Source of the DNA: Nitrospirota bacterium
Lineage (GTDB): Bacteria > Nitrospirota > Thermodesulfovibrionia > Thermodesulfovibrionales > UBA6898
Assembly: GCA_021825365.1 (NCBI GenBank)
Contig: JAKAHR010000007.1
Location: forward strand, 1 to 64,000
Direction: 5' to 3'
DNA: 64,000 nt
Made by a program: the position numbers and the translations under genes. The notes under the pieces are model-generated. The model saw only the letters and a program-made list of their open reading frames with translations, was not told the origin of the DNA and searched no databases. Of this stretch, positions 8,548-16,196 are shown one piece after another (within the stretch, counting starts at the first letter, position 1; every line of letters starts with the position of its first letter).

Positions 8548-9563
8548 TGATCCTTTCGGGTCTGTTTCTTTTCGGCAGCCTGCTGCTGATCCTGGCGACG
8601 GCGGAGTCTTTTACCAACGGAGTGGAGTCATTCGGCAGGCATTTCTCCTTTTCGCAGGCGGTCGTGGGGAGCATCTTCGCTGCCGTGGGCACTGCGCTGC
8701 CCGAGACGGTCCTGCCCATTGTCGCGATTCTGTTATACGGAGGGAAATCGGCCAAGGAGATTGGCGTCGGCGCCATCCTCGGCGCGCCGTTCATGCTTTC
8801 GACCCTCGCCTTTTTTCTGGTCGGCCTGACGGCAGCCGTTGCGGCCCTCAGGAAGCGGAGAAGGTTTGAGCTGCGCGTGGAAGTCCACTCGGTCAGGCGC
8901 GACCTCTCCTTCTTTCTCATCATGTATTCGCTTGCCATTGCGCTGCCCCTCGTCTTCGGCAGGGTGGCGCTCATACCCCTTTCCCTGGCGCTCGTGGCCG
9001 GCTATGCGGCATATGCCTTCATCACGTTCAGAAGCGAGAGCGCGACAGTGGAGCACGCGGAAGGCCTCTATCTCTGGCGGATGGCGCGGACACTGTTTCC
9101 CCGCGGCCCTGAAACAGCGCCGCTGTCCGTGCTCCTTATCCAGATATTCGGTTCACTGGCGGTTATGGTCAAGGCGGCCCATATCTTCGTGCGGAACCTC
9201 GAACAGGTCTCCCTGAGACTGGGGATGGACCCGCTTCTTTTTGCGCTGCTCCTGGCGCCGGTGGCAACAGAACTCCCCGAGAAGTTCAACAGCGTCACCT
9301 GGACCTGGAAGGGGCGGGACACCCTCGCCATAGGGAACATCACGGGGGCGATGGTCTTTCAGTCCACTTTTCCAGTTTCCGTCGGCCTACTGTTTACGGA
9401 CTGGCGCATAACCGGGATGGCGCTCTTCTCCGCGGTGATCGCCATCACCTCCTCCGTTTTTGTCCTGGGCATGATCGCGGTTCAGAAGAGGCTGTCGCCC
9501 TGGGTGATGCTCCTTTCCGGCAGTCTCTATCTCGTCTACGCCGTCGGGCTCGTTATCAGATAG
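8547..9563 (+). CDS. sodium/calcium exchanger family membrane protein
   Basis: A 338-residue inner-membrane protein of about ten hydrophobic segments arranged as two halves. The first half has the alpha-repeat AVGTALPETVLPIVAIL followed by GAILGAPFML. The second has PVATELPEKFNSV followed by GNITGAMVFQ. The paired (G/A)T-x-(L/A)PE motifs carry the ion-coordinating acidic residues of the Ca2+/cation antiporter superfamily. A loop near residues 105-200 is relatively hydrophilic. It is coupled to the tandem Usp gene upstream. Whether the ion is Ca2+, Na+ or K+ is not decidable here. Confidence 0.85.
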   Translation: MILSGLFLFGSLLLILATAESFTNGVESFGRHFSFSQAVVGSIFAAVGTALPETVLPIVAILLYGGKSAKEIGVGAILGAPFMLSTLAFFLVGLTAAVAALRKRRRFELRVEVHSVRRDLSFFLIMYSLAIALPLVFGRVALIPLSLALVAGYAAYAFITFRSESATVEHAEGLYLWRMARTLFPRGPETAPLSVLLIQIFGSLAVMVKAAHIFVRNLEQVSLRLGMDPLLFALLLAPVATELPEKFNSVTWTWKGRDTLAIGNITGAMVFQSTFPVSVGLLFTDWRITGMALFSAVIAITSSVFVLGMIAVQKRLSPWVMLLSGSLYLVYAVGLVIR

Positions 9564-9564
9564 A

Positions 9565-9846
9565 CTATTTCCTGAAGAGGTCGTTCAGTTTCTTCAGGGC
9601 GTCCGCTTTGTCCGGGGCCCCGGGTGTCTTTCCCTCCCCGAAGACAAAGTAGTCGCAGAAGTTCGCCTTCTCCCGTGACCGCTGGTGTTCAGCCTTCGTT
9701 TCAAGGCATTTATTGTGGGAAGTCTCGGAATAGAAACGGCAGTTACGGCAGATACGCAGATCCCCGCCGCAGTGCGGACAGACTGATTTTTTCGTAAAAT
9801 ACTTGTCAACCTCGATCTCTTTCCGGCACAGTGCGCATATCTTCAT
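9565..9846 (-). CDS. small Cys-rich (zinc-ribbon-like) protein
   Basis: A 93-residue protein. It has three CxxC pairs: ICALCRKE at the N-terminus, VCPHCGGDLRICRNCRFY in the middle, then single Cys residues at NKCLE and NFCDYF. The first two pairs look like a zinc ribbon, and the last part could supply ligands for a second metal. The start at 9846 is set by AGGAGG four bases upstream; a longer frame to 9930 lacks any site. The gene is convergent with the exchanger and separated from it by one base. I recognise it only as a conserved-looking metal-binding protein of unknown role. Confidence 0.75.
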   Translation of the reverse strand: MKICALCRKEIEVDKYFTKKSVCPHCGGDLRICRNCRFYSETSHNKCLETKAEHQRSREKANFCDYFVFGEGKTPGAPDKADALKKLNDLFRK

Positions 9847-9890
9847 GCAACCTCCTCTCAGGAAATAATTATAGCCCAAAACAGGCGCTG

Positions 9891-9907
9891 TCATCTTGTT
9901 CGCCGTG
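9891..9907 (+). repeat. 17-bp direct repeat, copy 1
   Basis: TCATCTTGTTCGCCGTG occurs here and again, unchanged, at 10677-10693. A TTGACA box follows each copy (16 bases on here, 4 bases on at the second copy). The two copies flank the small secreted-protein gene at 10100-10669. Confidence 0.7.
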
Positions 9908-9923
9908 TGTCCACACGAAATGG

Positions 9924-9953
9924 TTGACAAGCTCTGCGACGCTGGGCTATATT
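9924..9953 (+). promoter_or_regulatory. candidate sigma-70 promoter upstream of the exported-protein gene
   Basis: TTGACA (9924-9929) and TATATT (9948-9953) are separated by 18 bases. The next gene start is about 150 bases downstream, leaving a long untranslated leader in which I see no riboswitch or hairpin I can name. Confidence 0.5.
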
Positions 9954-10099
9954 ATCGCCAATTGACACATCCTTAAGCGTGGGAGTCTGTTGATGGGGAT
10001 CAATCATGTGCTCGCTCTTATCAAATCAAATCAGGTCTGTGCCGGCTATTCTCCTTAAACTGACGAGTCAACTATCGACGGCTTTTTGAACCCATTGTG

Positions 10100-10669
10100 A
10101 TGAGACAAGTAAAAGGTTTAATGCTTATCTGTTTCTTTCTCTGCTTGCTGACTCAGGTTCAGGCGGCGACACCATCCTCCGCATATAAGAAGATTTCATC
10201 AATCTTAGACAGAGTTCAACAGACGGCTGATTTGCCGGATACTGTGCACAGGAATCCGCTTGTTCTGGAGGCAGTCGGACTATTTCTGGATATGGCTGAT
10301 ACTGAAAATTTAACAAGAGACAAGATGATCGAAAAGCTTAGCAGGCTTTTTCCGCTCCCGAAATGGAAAGAGGGGATTCCAGCCTTCGAGATCGAGAAAC
10401 TCAAGAGCAGGCAATACCTCGTGAGTATCGGCTACGCGGCTGTTACGCAGGAAAGCAGTCTTTATTTTTTTTATGATAAAGAACGCCTAAAAATCGATTC
10501 CGGTAACGGTGGGCTAATACATATTGAGGATGTAAAAAATGGAGACTCGCGGGTTCAGGTGACTTATTTGCGGACGCCGGGATCAACCCATCCGGAGGAA
10601 ATAACAGCCGTGTTATTCAAGAAGGATGAGATTTGGTATGTGACGCATGTAAACAAGACAGTCAAATAA
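10100..10669 (+). CDS. unrecognised exported protein
   Basis: A 189-residue product with a clean N-terminal signal peptide: a basic start, the hydrophobic run LMLICFFLCLLTQV, then a probable cleavage after AxA-like VQA. The mature part is mixed alpha/beta with no Cys and ends in IWYVTHVNK, a strand-type pattern seen in small periplasmic domains. It is visibly more AT-rich than its neighbours and is bracketed by the 17-bp direct repeats, which suggests it was inserted. No Shine-Dalgarno is seen. A GTG immediately precedes the ATG, so the start is uncertain by one codon. I do not recognise a family. Confidence 0.6.
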   Translation: MRQVKGLMLICFFLCLLTQVQAATPSSAYKKISSILDRVQQTADLPDTVHRNPLVLEAVGLFLDMADTENLTRDKMIEKLSRLFPLPKWKEGIPAFEIEKLKSRQYLVSIGYAAVTQESSLYFFYDKERLKIDSGNGGLIHIEDVKNGDSRVQVTYLRTPGSTHPEEITAVLFKKDEIWYVTHVNKTVK

Positions 10670-10676
10670 GAAGCGA

Positions 10677-10693
10677 TCATCTTGTTCGCCGTG
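10677..10693 (+). repeat. 17-bp direct repeat, copy 2
   Basis: Second identical copy of the sequence at 9891-9907. It lies 8 bases after the stop of the exported-protein gene and just upstream of the promoter of the 26-residue protein gene. Confidence 0.7.
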
Positions 10694-10697
10694 CGTG

Positions 10698-10726
10698 TTG
10701 ACAGACAAAGCATCCTGTGGTATGTT
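10698..10726 (+). promoter_or_regulatory. sigma-70-type promoter for the 26-residue gene
   Basis: TTGACA (10698-10703), a 17-base spacer and TATGTT (10721-10726) lie 32 bases before the start codon at 10758. The small gene also has a strong AAGGAGGAA ribosome site and its own terminator, so it looks like a deliberate single-gene transcription unit. Confidence 0.65.
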
Positions 10727-10757
10727 GAATCAACTTTTGAAAAAAAGGAGGAAGAAC

Positions 10758-10838
10758 ATGGCCTGCAAATCAAAGGGCCCGTGCGGCACGGCGAAGAAGA
10801 CCGCTTCGAAGTCAACGGCCAAGAAGACAAAGAAGTAA
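10758..10838 (+). CDS. 26-residue Lys/Ala/Thr-rich miniprotein
   Basis: The frame encodes 26 residues: a short Cys-containing head (MACKSKGPCG) and a basic tail rich in KK, TA and SK steps (AKKTASKSTAKKTKK). A strong AAGGAGG lies 9 bases upstream, a sigma-70 promoter lies upstream of that, and an intrinsic terminator starts 28 bases after the stop, which together argue for real expression. The tail resembles histone-H1-like basic repeats and the tail of the 71-residue protein at 51346-51561. It may bind nucleic acid, with the two Cys residues binding metal or forming a disulfide (inference). Confidence 0.65.
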   Translation: MACKSKGPCGTAKKTASKSTAKKTKK

Positions 10839-10866
10839 CCGTTCTCTCCTTTGGTCCTGAAACGGG

Positions 10867-10896
10867 AAAGGGATGGCTCCGGCCATCCCTTTTTTT
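10867..10896 (+). terminator. rho-independent terminator after the miniprotein gene
   Basis: An 11-bp perfect stem (AAAGGGATGGC, 10867-10877, with its complement 10882-10892), a TCCG loop and a run of seven T residues. It closes the short transcription unit containing the 26-residue gene. Confidence 0.92.
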
Positions 10897-10939
10897 GTCG
10901 CTGCTGCCCAATCTCACGGCAGTGTGATAATATGTATCC

Positions 10940-12076
10940 GTGTTCGAAAGGGAGCTTGCCGAGCTGAAAAGACGCCACCTTGCGCGGAGGGTGATATCTC
11001 GCGATACGCCGCAGGGGCCGGAGATCAGGATACAGGGCCGCAGGCGACTGAACTTCTCTTCCAACGATTATCTGGGGCTGGCGAACCACCCGGAGGTGGT
11101 TCGGGCGGCTGCGGAGGCAGCGCAGCGATACGGGTTCGGGGCCGGCGCATCCAGGCTCTTATGCGGAGGCAGCGGTCTGCATCGGAGGCTTGAGGATAGG
11201 ATCGCGGCCTTCAAATCCACGGGCGCCGCTCTGCTGTTCAATTCCGGCTACGCCGCCAATACCGGCATCATACCGGCGCTCGCCGCATCCGGCGCGACGA
11301 TCTTCAGCGACGAACTGAACCACGCGAGCATCATAGACGGCTGCGGGCTGAGCCGGGCAAAGACGGTTGTCTATCCCCACCGGGATGTGGGCCGCCTCTC
11401 CTCCCTTCTCGCGAGGGAGAAGGGCCGGAGGATTGTTGTGACTGATTCCGTCTTCAGCATGGACGGCGATATCGCCCCCCTCGGAGAAATCCACGACCTC
11501 TGCCGCAGACAGGGTGCGCTCCTGTATATCGATGACGCGCATGCCACGGGCGTGCTCGGCAGGGGACGGGGAGGGCTCGCTCACTTCGGCATCGACCCGG
11601 ATCCCATGATCCTCCAGATGGGCACCTTCTCAAAGGCGTTCGGGTCTTTCGGCGCCTTTGCGGCCGGCGGTGAAGATGTTATAACATGGCTTCTGAACAC
11701 GGCGAGGAGTTTTATCTTCTCAACAGCATTGCCGGCCCCGGTGATCGCCGCATCCCTGAAGGCTGTTTCGCTTGTTTCACGGCATCCTTCGCTGGTCAGG
11801 AGGTTGTGGGAAAACAGGCAGATGCTTGCGGAAGGGCTCAGGGACATGGGGATCGATATATCGGCGAGTGAAACCCCCATCATCCCGATAAAGACGCAGA
11901 GTGTCAGGGATGCGCTGAGAATGGCAGCCAGTCTCGGGGAGGCCGGGATATATGCGCCCGCTATACGGCCTCCCGCGGTGCGTCAGCCGCGGGTGCGCAT
12001 AACCGTCTCCGCGGCCCATACCGAACGCCACATCAGCCGGCTGCTCTCAGCGCTGCGGCGATATGGGAAGCGATAG
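10940..12076 (+). CDS. bioF: 8-amino-7-oxononanoate synthase
   Basis: A 378-residue PLP enzyme of the alpha-oxoamine synthase family, condensing pimeloyl-ACP or -CoA with L-alanine in biotin synthesis. The N-terminal SNDYLGLA and GAGASRLLCG are family signatures. DELNHASIIDG carries the His that stacks on PLP, DDAHATGVLG carries the Asp/His pair, and TFSKAFGS holds the Schiff-base lysine (K232). It starts at GTG. No other bio genes lie nearby, so it is an orphan copy. KBL and serine palmitoyltransferase are relatives, but the motif details favour BioF. Confidence 0.88.
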   Translation: MFERELAELKRRHLARRVISRDTPQGPEIRIQGRRRLNFSSNDYLGLANHPEVVRAAAEAAQRYGFGAGASRLLCGGSGLHRRLEDRIAAFKSTGAALLFNSGYAANTGIIPALAASGATIFSDELNHASIIDGCGLSRAKTVVYPHRDVGRLSSLLAREKGRRIVVTDSVFSMDGDIAPLGEIHDLCRRQGALLYIDDAHATGVLGRGRGGLAHFGIDPDPMILQMGTFSKAFGSFGAFAAGGEDVITWLLNTARSFIFSTALPAPVIAASLKAVSLVSRHPSLVRRLWENRQMLAEGLRDMGIDISASETPIIPIKTQSVRDALRMAASLGEAGIYAPAIRPPAVRQPRVRITVSAAHTERHISRLLSALRRYGKR

Positions 12077-12080
12077 CCTG

Positions 12081-12725
12081 TCAGTTTGCGGGGATGATAT
12101 AGATGCAGCTTGAGGCGCCCTCGGTCATCGACTGTTCGCGGGTGACATTCCTGTTGATGAGCTCGCGATAGAGTTGCAGTTCATGCCTGCAGACATCTCT
12201 GAATTCGGCTGCAATCCTGTTCACTGGGCAATGATATTGCTTTAGCCGGCACTGGTTCCCGCTTGTCAAGACCTCGACGAAATACCCTTTGGACTCGAGG
12301 AGCCCCTTCAGGGAAGGCAGGAGATCGCCGAGGTCGTCCTTGTTGGCGAGGGCCGCGCTGTAGTCCCTGAAGAGCTGTTCCCTCCGCCACCCGAATATCC
12401 GGTCGATCTTTTCAGCGCCCTCGTGGTCTCTGATCTCCCGCAGGAGACCCAGCGCAAACTCGTCATAGGAACTCGGGAAGAGACCGTCCGCGGCATCGGT
12501 GAGCATGTAGACAAAGCCCGGCCTGCCGATGCCCCGGCGTTTAGGCACGTAGGTGACAAGCCCCTTTTTCTCCAGGGCTATCAGGTGCTGGCGGATGCCC
12601 ATGGGAGTGATGTCGATCACCTTGCTCAATTCATCGATCGACATGCCGCCGTTCTTTTTCAGATGCAGGACGATCATGTTTCTCGTCGAATTTTCGTCGA
12701 TGCACATATTCATGTTAGCCAACAT
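12081..12725 (-). CDS. SufR-like iron-sulfur transcriptional regulator
   Basis: About 214 residues. Near the N-terminus is a winged-helix DNA-binding domain of the DeoR/ArsR type (MSIDELSKVIDITPMGIRQHL as its helix-turn-helix, then a wing with RRGIGRPGFVYML). The C-terminal half has Cys residues in NQCRL, YHCPV, DVCRH and a final SSCIY, a spacing like the [4Fe-4S]-binding repressor SufR that controls iron-sulfur biogenesis. It is divergent from a ferritin-like gene and upstream of an iron-sulfur fumarase, consistent with iron or redox control. Start uncertain (ATGs at 12725, 12713 and 12707; no strong ribosome site). Confidence 0.7.
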   Translation of the reverse strand: MLANMNMCIDENSTRNMIVLHLKKNGGMSIDELSKVIDITPMGIRQHLIALEKKGLVTYVPKRRGIGRPGFVYMLTDAADGLFPSSYDEFALGLLREIRDHEGAEKIDRIFGWRREQLFRDYSAALANKDDLGDLLPSLKGLLESKGYFVEVLTSGNQCRLKQYHCPVNRIAAEFRDVCRHELQLYRELINRNVTREQSMTEGASSCIYIIPAN

Positions 12726-12869
12726 AGCACAAAAAAAAGATTTTGTAAATAAATAAATTAATAAATGTATTCCCAATATCGTGATTTTTTAAACAGGACA
12801 TATTATAGTATGATTGTAGCCATGCCGCATTGTGCGGGGGATTACCCAAGAGCTGCAAAGGAGAGCGAC
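12726..12869. promoter_or_regulatory. AT-rich divergent control region
   Basis: The 144-base gap between the SufR-like gene and the ferritin-like gene is strikingly AT-rich compared with its surroundings, with TAAATAAATAAATTAATAAAT on one side and TATTATAGTATGAT, a plausible -10 region, on the other. It probably holds both promoters and the regulator's operator, but I cannot define the operator. Confidence 0.45.
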
Positions 12870-13364
12870 ATGCTGACAGGAAAAGAGGATCTTCTTCAGG
12901 CACTCATCGAAGCATTTCTCATGGAAAAAGGCACTCGTGAGTTCTATGCGGATGCCGGTCAGAAGGCGCTGGACCCGGAGGCGCGGAAGACCTTCAAGGC
13001 CCTCTCGGCCTGGGAGGAAAAGCATATGGATTACATACGGTCGTTGTATCTCTCCGTCCAGGATGAGAGGGACCTGGAAGGATTTGAGCAGTTCAGCAGA
13101 CATGCCGCGGCGCCGGTCACCGAGGCGGGCATCCCGGTCAAGGACCTGGAGGCGAGCCTTGAACGGCATAGCTTTGTTGACGATATGGGGGCCCTTATAT
13201 TTGCCCTTGAGATAGAGGGGAAGGCGTACAACCTGTACCGGAAGATGTCTGAAAAGGCGGTGGATACGAACGCGAAGGTGGTTTTCAGGGAGATGATGGA
13301 GCAGGAGCTTTCCCACATCGACTACCTGAAGAAGGCACGGACTGCACTTGCTGAAACTCCGTGA
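12870..13364 (+). CDS. rubrerythrin-type ferritin-like protein (no rubredoxin domain)
   Basis: A 164-residue four-helix bundle protein. It has the ferritin-like diiron pattern: EKGTREFY on helix 1, WEEKHMDY (ExxH) on helix 2, EIEGKAY on helix 3 and EQELSHIDYL (ExxH) on helix 4. It lacks the C-terminal rubredoxin CxxC pairs, so it resembles the YciF/YHS-type single-domain rubrerythrins that handle peroxide or iron. The ATG at 12870 follows AAGGAG, and longer upstream starts do not. It overlaps the fumarase alpha start by 17 bases, so it is co-translated with the iron-sulfur fumarase. Confidence 0.85.
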   Translation: MLTGKEDLLQALIEAFLMEKGTREFYADAGQKALDPEARKTFKALSAWEEKHMDYIRSLYLSVQDERDLEGFEQFSRHAAAPVTEAGIPVKDLEASLERHSFVDDMGALIFALEIEGKAYNLYRKMSEKAVDTNAKVVFREMMEQELSHIDYLKKARTALAETP

Positions 13365-14193
13365 CGGCATCGTAGAGCTGTACCGGAAGGTCGCCACCTC
13401 GCTCCCTCCGGACGTTGAAGAGGCGCTCAGGAAATCCCTGTCTCTTGAGAGGGAAGATTCACCCGCGAACTCGTCCCTTGCGGTGGTCCTCGAAAACGTT
13501 CGCATAGCCCGGGACACCGCGCGGCCGATCTGCCAGGACACGGGCGTCCCTGTCTTTTTTGTAAAGGTGCCCATGGGCCTGAGCCAGCTGGAGCTTAAGG
13601 AGACCATCCTCGAGGCGACGCGCACCGCGACCGTGAAGGTGCCTCTCCGGCCTAACGCTGTCGACGTTGTCACGGAACTCAACAGCGGAGACAACACTGG
13701 CGCGGGGTTCCCTGTGATCTATTTCGAAGAGACCAGGGGGAACACGCTCACCATAGACCTGATGCTGAAGGGGGGCGGTTCGGAAAACGCTGGGCAGCTC
13801 TATAAGCTCCCCTCTGAGGAACTGGACGCAGGACGGGACATGGAGGGAGTCAGACGCTGCGTGCTCGACGCCGTGCAGAAGGCCCAGGGCAGGGCGTGCC
13901 CTCCGTATGTCATCGGCGTCGGCGTCGGAGCTGCAAAGGACCAGGTGACCAGACTCTCGAAGGAACAACTGATACGGAAGCTGGGCGATGTCAACAAATT
14001 CGAGCCCCTTGCAGAGCTTGAGGCCCGGCTGTCCGCTGAACTAAACGAACTGGGCATAGGGCCGCAGGGCTTAGGCGGCAGGACAACGGTCATGGCCGTG
14101 AAGATCGGGGCGAACCATCGCCACCCTGCATCGTACTTCGTAGACGTATCGGTCAGTTGCTGGGCCACAAGGAGGGGAAGGCTCATATGGTAG
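13348..14193 (+). CDS. class I fumarate hydratase, alpha subunit
   Basis: A 281-residue protein that aligns with the N-terminal half of class I (iron-sulfur) fumarase/L(+)-tartrate dehydratase. The three cluster cysteines are visible: ARPICQDTG, GRACPPYV and VSCWATRR. Substrate-region motifs NSGDNTGAG and KGGGSENAG are intact. The start is a TTG within the end of the upstream ferritin-like gene. With the beta subunit that follows it would interconvert fumarate and malate in the cytoplasm using an oxygen-labile [4Fe-4S] cluster. Tartrate dehydratase is a close alternative. Confidence 0.9.
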   Translation: MLKLRDGIVELYRKVATSLPPDVEEALRKSLSLEREDSPANSSLAVVLENVRIARDTARPICQDTGVPVFFVKVPMGLSQLELKETILEATRTATVKVPLRPNAVDVVTELNSGDNTGAGFPVIYFEETRGNTLTIDLMLKGGGSENAGQLYKLPSEELDAGRDMEGVRRCVLDAVQKAQGRACPPYVIGVGVGAAKDQVTRLSKEQLIRKLGDVNKFEPLAELEARLSAELNELGIGPQGLGGRTTVMAVKIGANHRHPASYFVDVSVSCWATRRGRLIW

Positions 14194-14780
14194 GTCCCAT
14201 TGTCCTCAGGACGCCGCTCTCCGCCGATGATGTCCGCGGCCTGAAGGCGGGAGATGTAGTCTCGATCTCCGGCGTGATAGTCACCGGCAGGGACAAGGTG
14301 CATGCGTATCTGGTCGAGAAGATGCCGGGGCGGGATGAACTTCCAGTTGATCTTGCCGGCGCTATCCTCTACCATTGCGGCCCGGTGATGAAGGAGACTG
14401 ACGGGGTATTCACCGCAGTGGCAGCCGGTCCCACGACCAGCATGCGCATGGAGATGTACGAACCGAGGGTCATCAGCGGGTTCGGCATCAGGGGGATCAT
14501 GGGAAAGGGCGGCATGGGCAGCCATACCCTTCAGGCGCTGCGGGAGAACGGGGGTGTCTACTTCAATGCCGTGGGCGGAGCCGCGGTCTACCTTGCCGAC
14601 AGGATTGCGCGGGTGATCGGGGTCTGGAAGCTGGAGGAGTTCGGTCCTGCCGAGGCGCTCTGGATCCTTGAGGTGAAGGATTTTCCCGCTGTGGTGACGA
14701 TGGATAGCCATGGCAATGATATGCACCGCGAGATAGAGCAGCGTTCCCTGGGCCGCTTCAGGGAACTTCTGGGGAAATAA
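14187..14780 (+). CDS. class I fumarate hydratase, beta subunit
   Basis: A 197-residue protein matching the C-terminal half of class I fumarase. It contains LKAGDVVSISG at the start, HCGPVM, AAGPTTSMRM and the long GxGIRGIMGKGGMG loop, followed by AALWILEVKDFP-type C-terminal strands. I start it at the ATG at 14187 behind AGGAGGGG; the TTG at 14157 lies inside the alpha gene. It overlaps alpha by 7 bases. Split-subunit class I fumarases are typical of anaerobes and many Nitrospirota, Desulfobacterota and archaea. Confidence 0.9.
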   Translation: MVGPIVLRTPLSADDVRGLKAGDVVSISGVIVTGRDKVHAYLVEKMPGRDELPVDLAGAILYHCGPVMKETDGVFTAVAAGPTTSMRMEMYEPRVISGFGIRGIMGKGGMGSHTLQALRENGGVYFNAVGGAAVYLADRIARVIGVWKLEEFGPAEALWILEVKDFPAVVTMDSHGNDMHREIEQRSLGRFRELLGK

Positions 14781-14782
14781 TC

Positions 14783-15667
14783 GTGATATTCATCGCAGGC
14801 GCAACCGGCTTTGTCGGCGGCCACCTTGTCGATTATCTGCTCGCTAAGGGGGTCGGCCTGAAATGCCTGGCGCGTTCGGACAAGACGGCTGATGCGCTGG
14901 CCCGCCGGGGGGTCAGGGTTCTTCGCGGAGACGTTACCGAACCAGGGACCCTGAAAGATATTCTCGATCCGGATGACATTGTCATCCACCTGGTGGGCAT
15001 CATAGCGGAGCAGGGGAAGGCCACCTTCAGTTCCATACATGTGGACGGCACGGCCAATCTTGTTGCAGAGGCGAGGCGCGCCGGTGTTCGACACTTCCTT
15101 TATCAGTCAGCCCTCGGCGCTGACAGCGCCTCCTTCTCCGGGTATCTCAGGACAAAGGCGGAGGCAGAGGAGATCGTGCGTTCCAGCGGTCTGGGCTGGA
15201 CGATCTTCAGGCCGTCGCTGATCATAGGGCCGTGGGACGGGTTCACGAAAAAGCTGATGGACATGATCAGGCTCTTGCCCGTGCTGCCGATCCCGGGCGG
15301 CGGGGGCGCGCGTTTTCAGCCCGTCAGCATTCATGATTGGCTCAGGTGCGCAGGCGCGGTAATAGAGAACCCGAGCGAATACCGGGCGACCTATGACATC
15401 GGCGGGCCTGAACACCTTACCTACCGGGAGATTGTCGAAACACTGGCAGAGGTCATGGGGCGTCATAAGCTGCGCCTGAGCATACCCATGGGGCTCATGA
15501 AGTTCTCCGCCTCGGTCCTGGAGGCGGCGCTCCCTTCTCCTCCGGTGACCGTGGAGCAGGCGCGGCTCCTCGAACTCGACAATATCTGCGATACCGATGC
15601 GGTCGAGAAGGCCTTCGGGTTCAGGCCGCGGCGGTATCAGGAGGCCCTGAAAGAGTTTGTCCGGTAG
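14783..15667 (+). CDS. NAD(P)-binding epimerase-like protein (NDUFA9/atypical SDR type)
   Basis: A 294-residue Rossmann-fold protein. It opens IFIAGATGFVGGHLVDYLL with the GxxGxxG nucleotide motif, followed by VRVLRGDVTEP and DIVIHLVGIIAE. The catalytic YxxxK of classic SDRs is altered to YLRTKAEAEEIV, as in the atypical SDR group containing complex I NDUFA9 and SDR_a5. It starts with GTG 2 bases after the fumarase beta stop and is probably co-transcribed with it. Function is unknown; these proteins often bind quinone or NADPH at the membrane. Confidence 0.8.
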   Translation: MIFIAGATGFVGGHLVDYLLAKGVGLKCLARSDKTADALARRGVRVLRGDVTEPGTLKDILDPDDIVIHLVGIIAEQGKATFSSIHVDGTANLVAEARRAGVRHFLYQSALGADSASFSGYLRTKAEAEEIVRSSGLGWTIFRPSLIIGPWDGFTKKLMDMIRLLPVLPIPGGGGARFQPVSIHDWLRCAGAVIENPSEYRATYDIGGPEHLTYREIVETLAEVMGRHKLRLSIPMGLMKFSASVLEAALPSPPVTVEQARLLELDNICDTDAVEKAFGFRPRRYQEALKEFVR

Positions 15668-15673
15668 CCGGTT

Positions 15674-16087
15674 TTACTTCACCACGAGCACCGAGCACTC
15701 AGCGTGATCTACGATCTTGGAGGATACGCTGCCGAGGAGAAACCTCCCTGCCCCGTGCCTGCCATGAGAGCCCGTGACAATAACATCGGCCTTCATACCG
15801 CCTGATGCCTTGAGTATCTCCTCCGCGGGGTCGCCCTGCCTGATGCTTGTCTTTACGGACAAGGCGCCTGACCTCTTCCTGATCTTGTCCATCAGCTTCT
15901 TCGCCTCTTCCGAAAGCGCATTCACGATGCGCCTGCGGTCCATCTCCATCAGCTCCGTAAGGTACAGGTCGGGTATGACCGACACGACCACCACAGGAGA
16001 CTTGAACTTTCCGGCGATCTCGAAGGCCTTTTTCAGGGCCTTCTCCGAAGACTTCGACCCGTCGTGGGCAACCAGAATCCGTTTCAT
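15674..16087 (-). CDS. universal stress protein, single UspA domain
   Basis: A 137-residue UspA domain. It begins RILVAHDGSKSSEKALKKA and ends with the ATP-binding pattern TGSHGRHGAGRFLLGS followed by CSVLVVK, so an ATP-binding member is expected. It is encoded on the minus strand convergent with the SDR gene (6 bases apart) and divergent from metK, with GGAGG near the start. It is probably a stress response protein; partner unknown. Confidence 0.9.
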   Translation of the reverse strand: MKRILVAHDGSKSSEKALKKAFEIAGKFKSPVVVVSVIPDLYLTELMEMDRRRIVNALSEEAKKLMDKIRKRSGALSVKTSIRQGDPAEEILKASGGMKADVIVTGSHGRHGAGRFLLGSVSSKIVDHAECSVLVVK

Positions 16088-16196
16088 CGAGCACCTCCTT
16101 TCGTTAGAATTGTAGCAGGGATCAGACTGGTTGTCTTTTATTTTTATCCGAAAAGTTTTAAAATATCTAATTCCATTCCGTGAAAGGAGAAAGCCT

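Noticed and set aside
16088-16196. Possible SAM riboswitch before metK
   Set aside because: The leader is about 100 bases, AT-rich and lacks SAM-aptamer helices or conserved elements that I can recognise.
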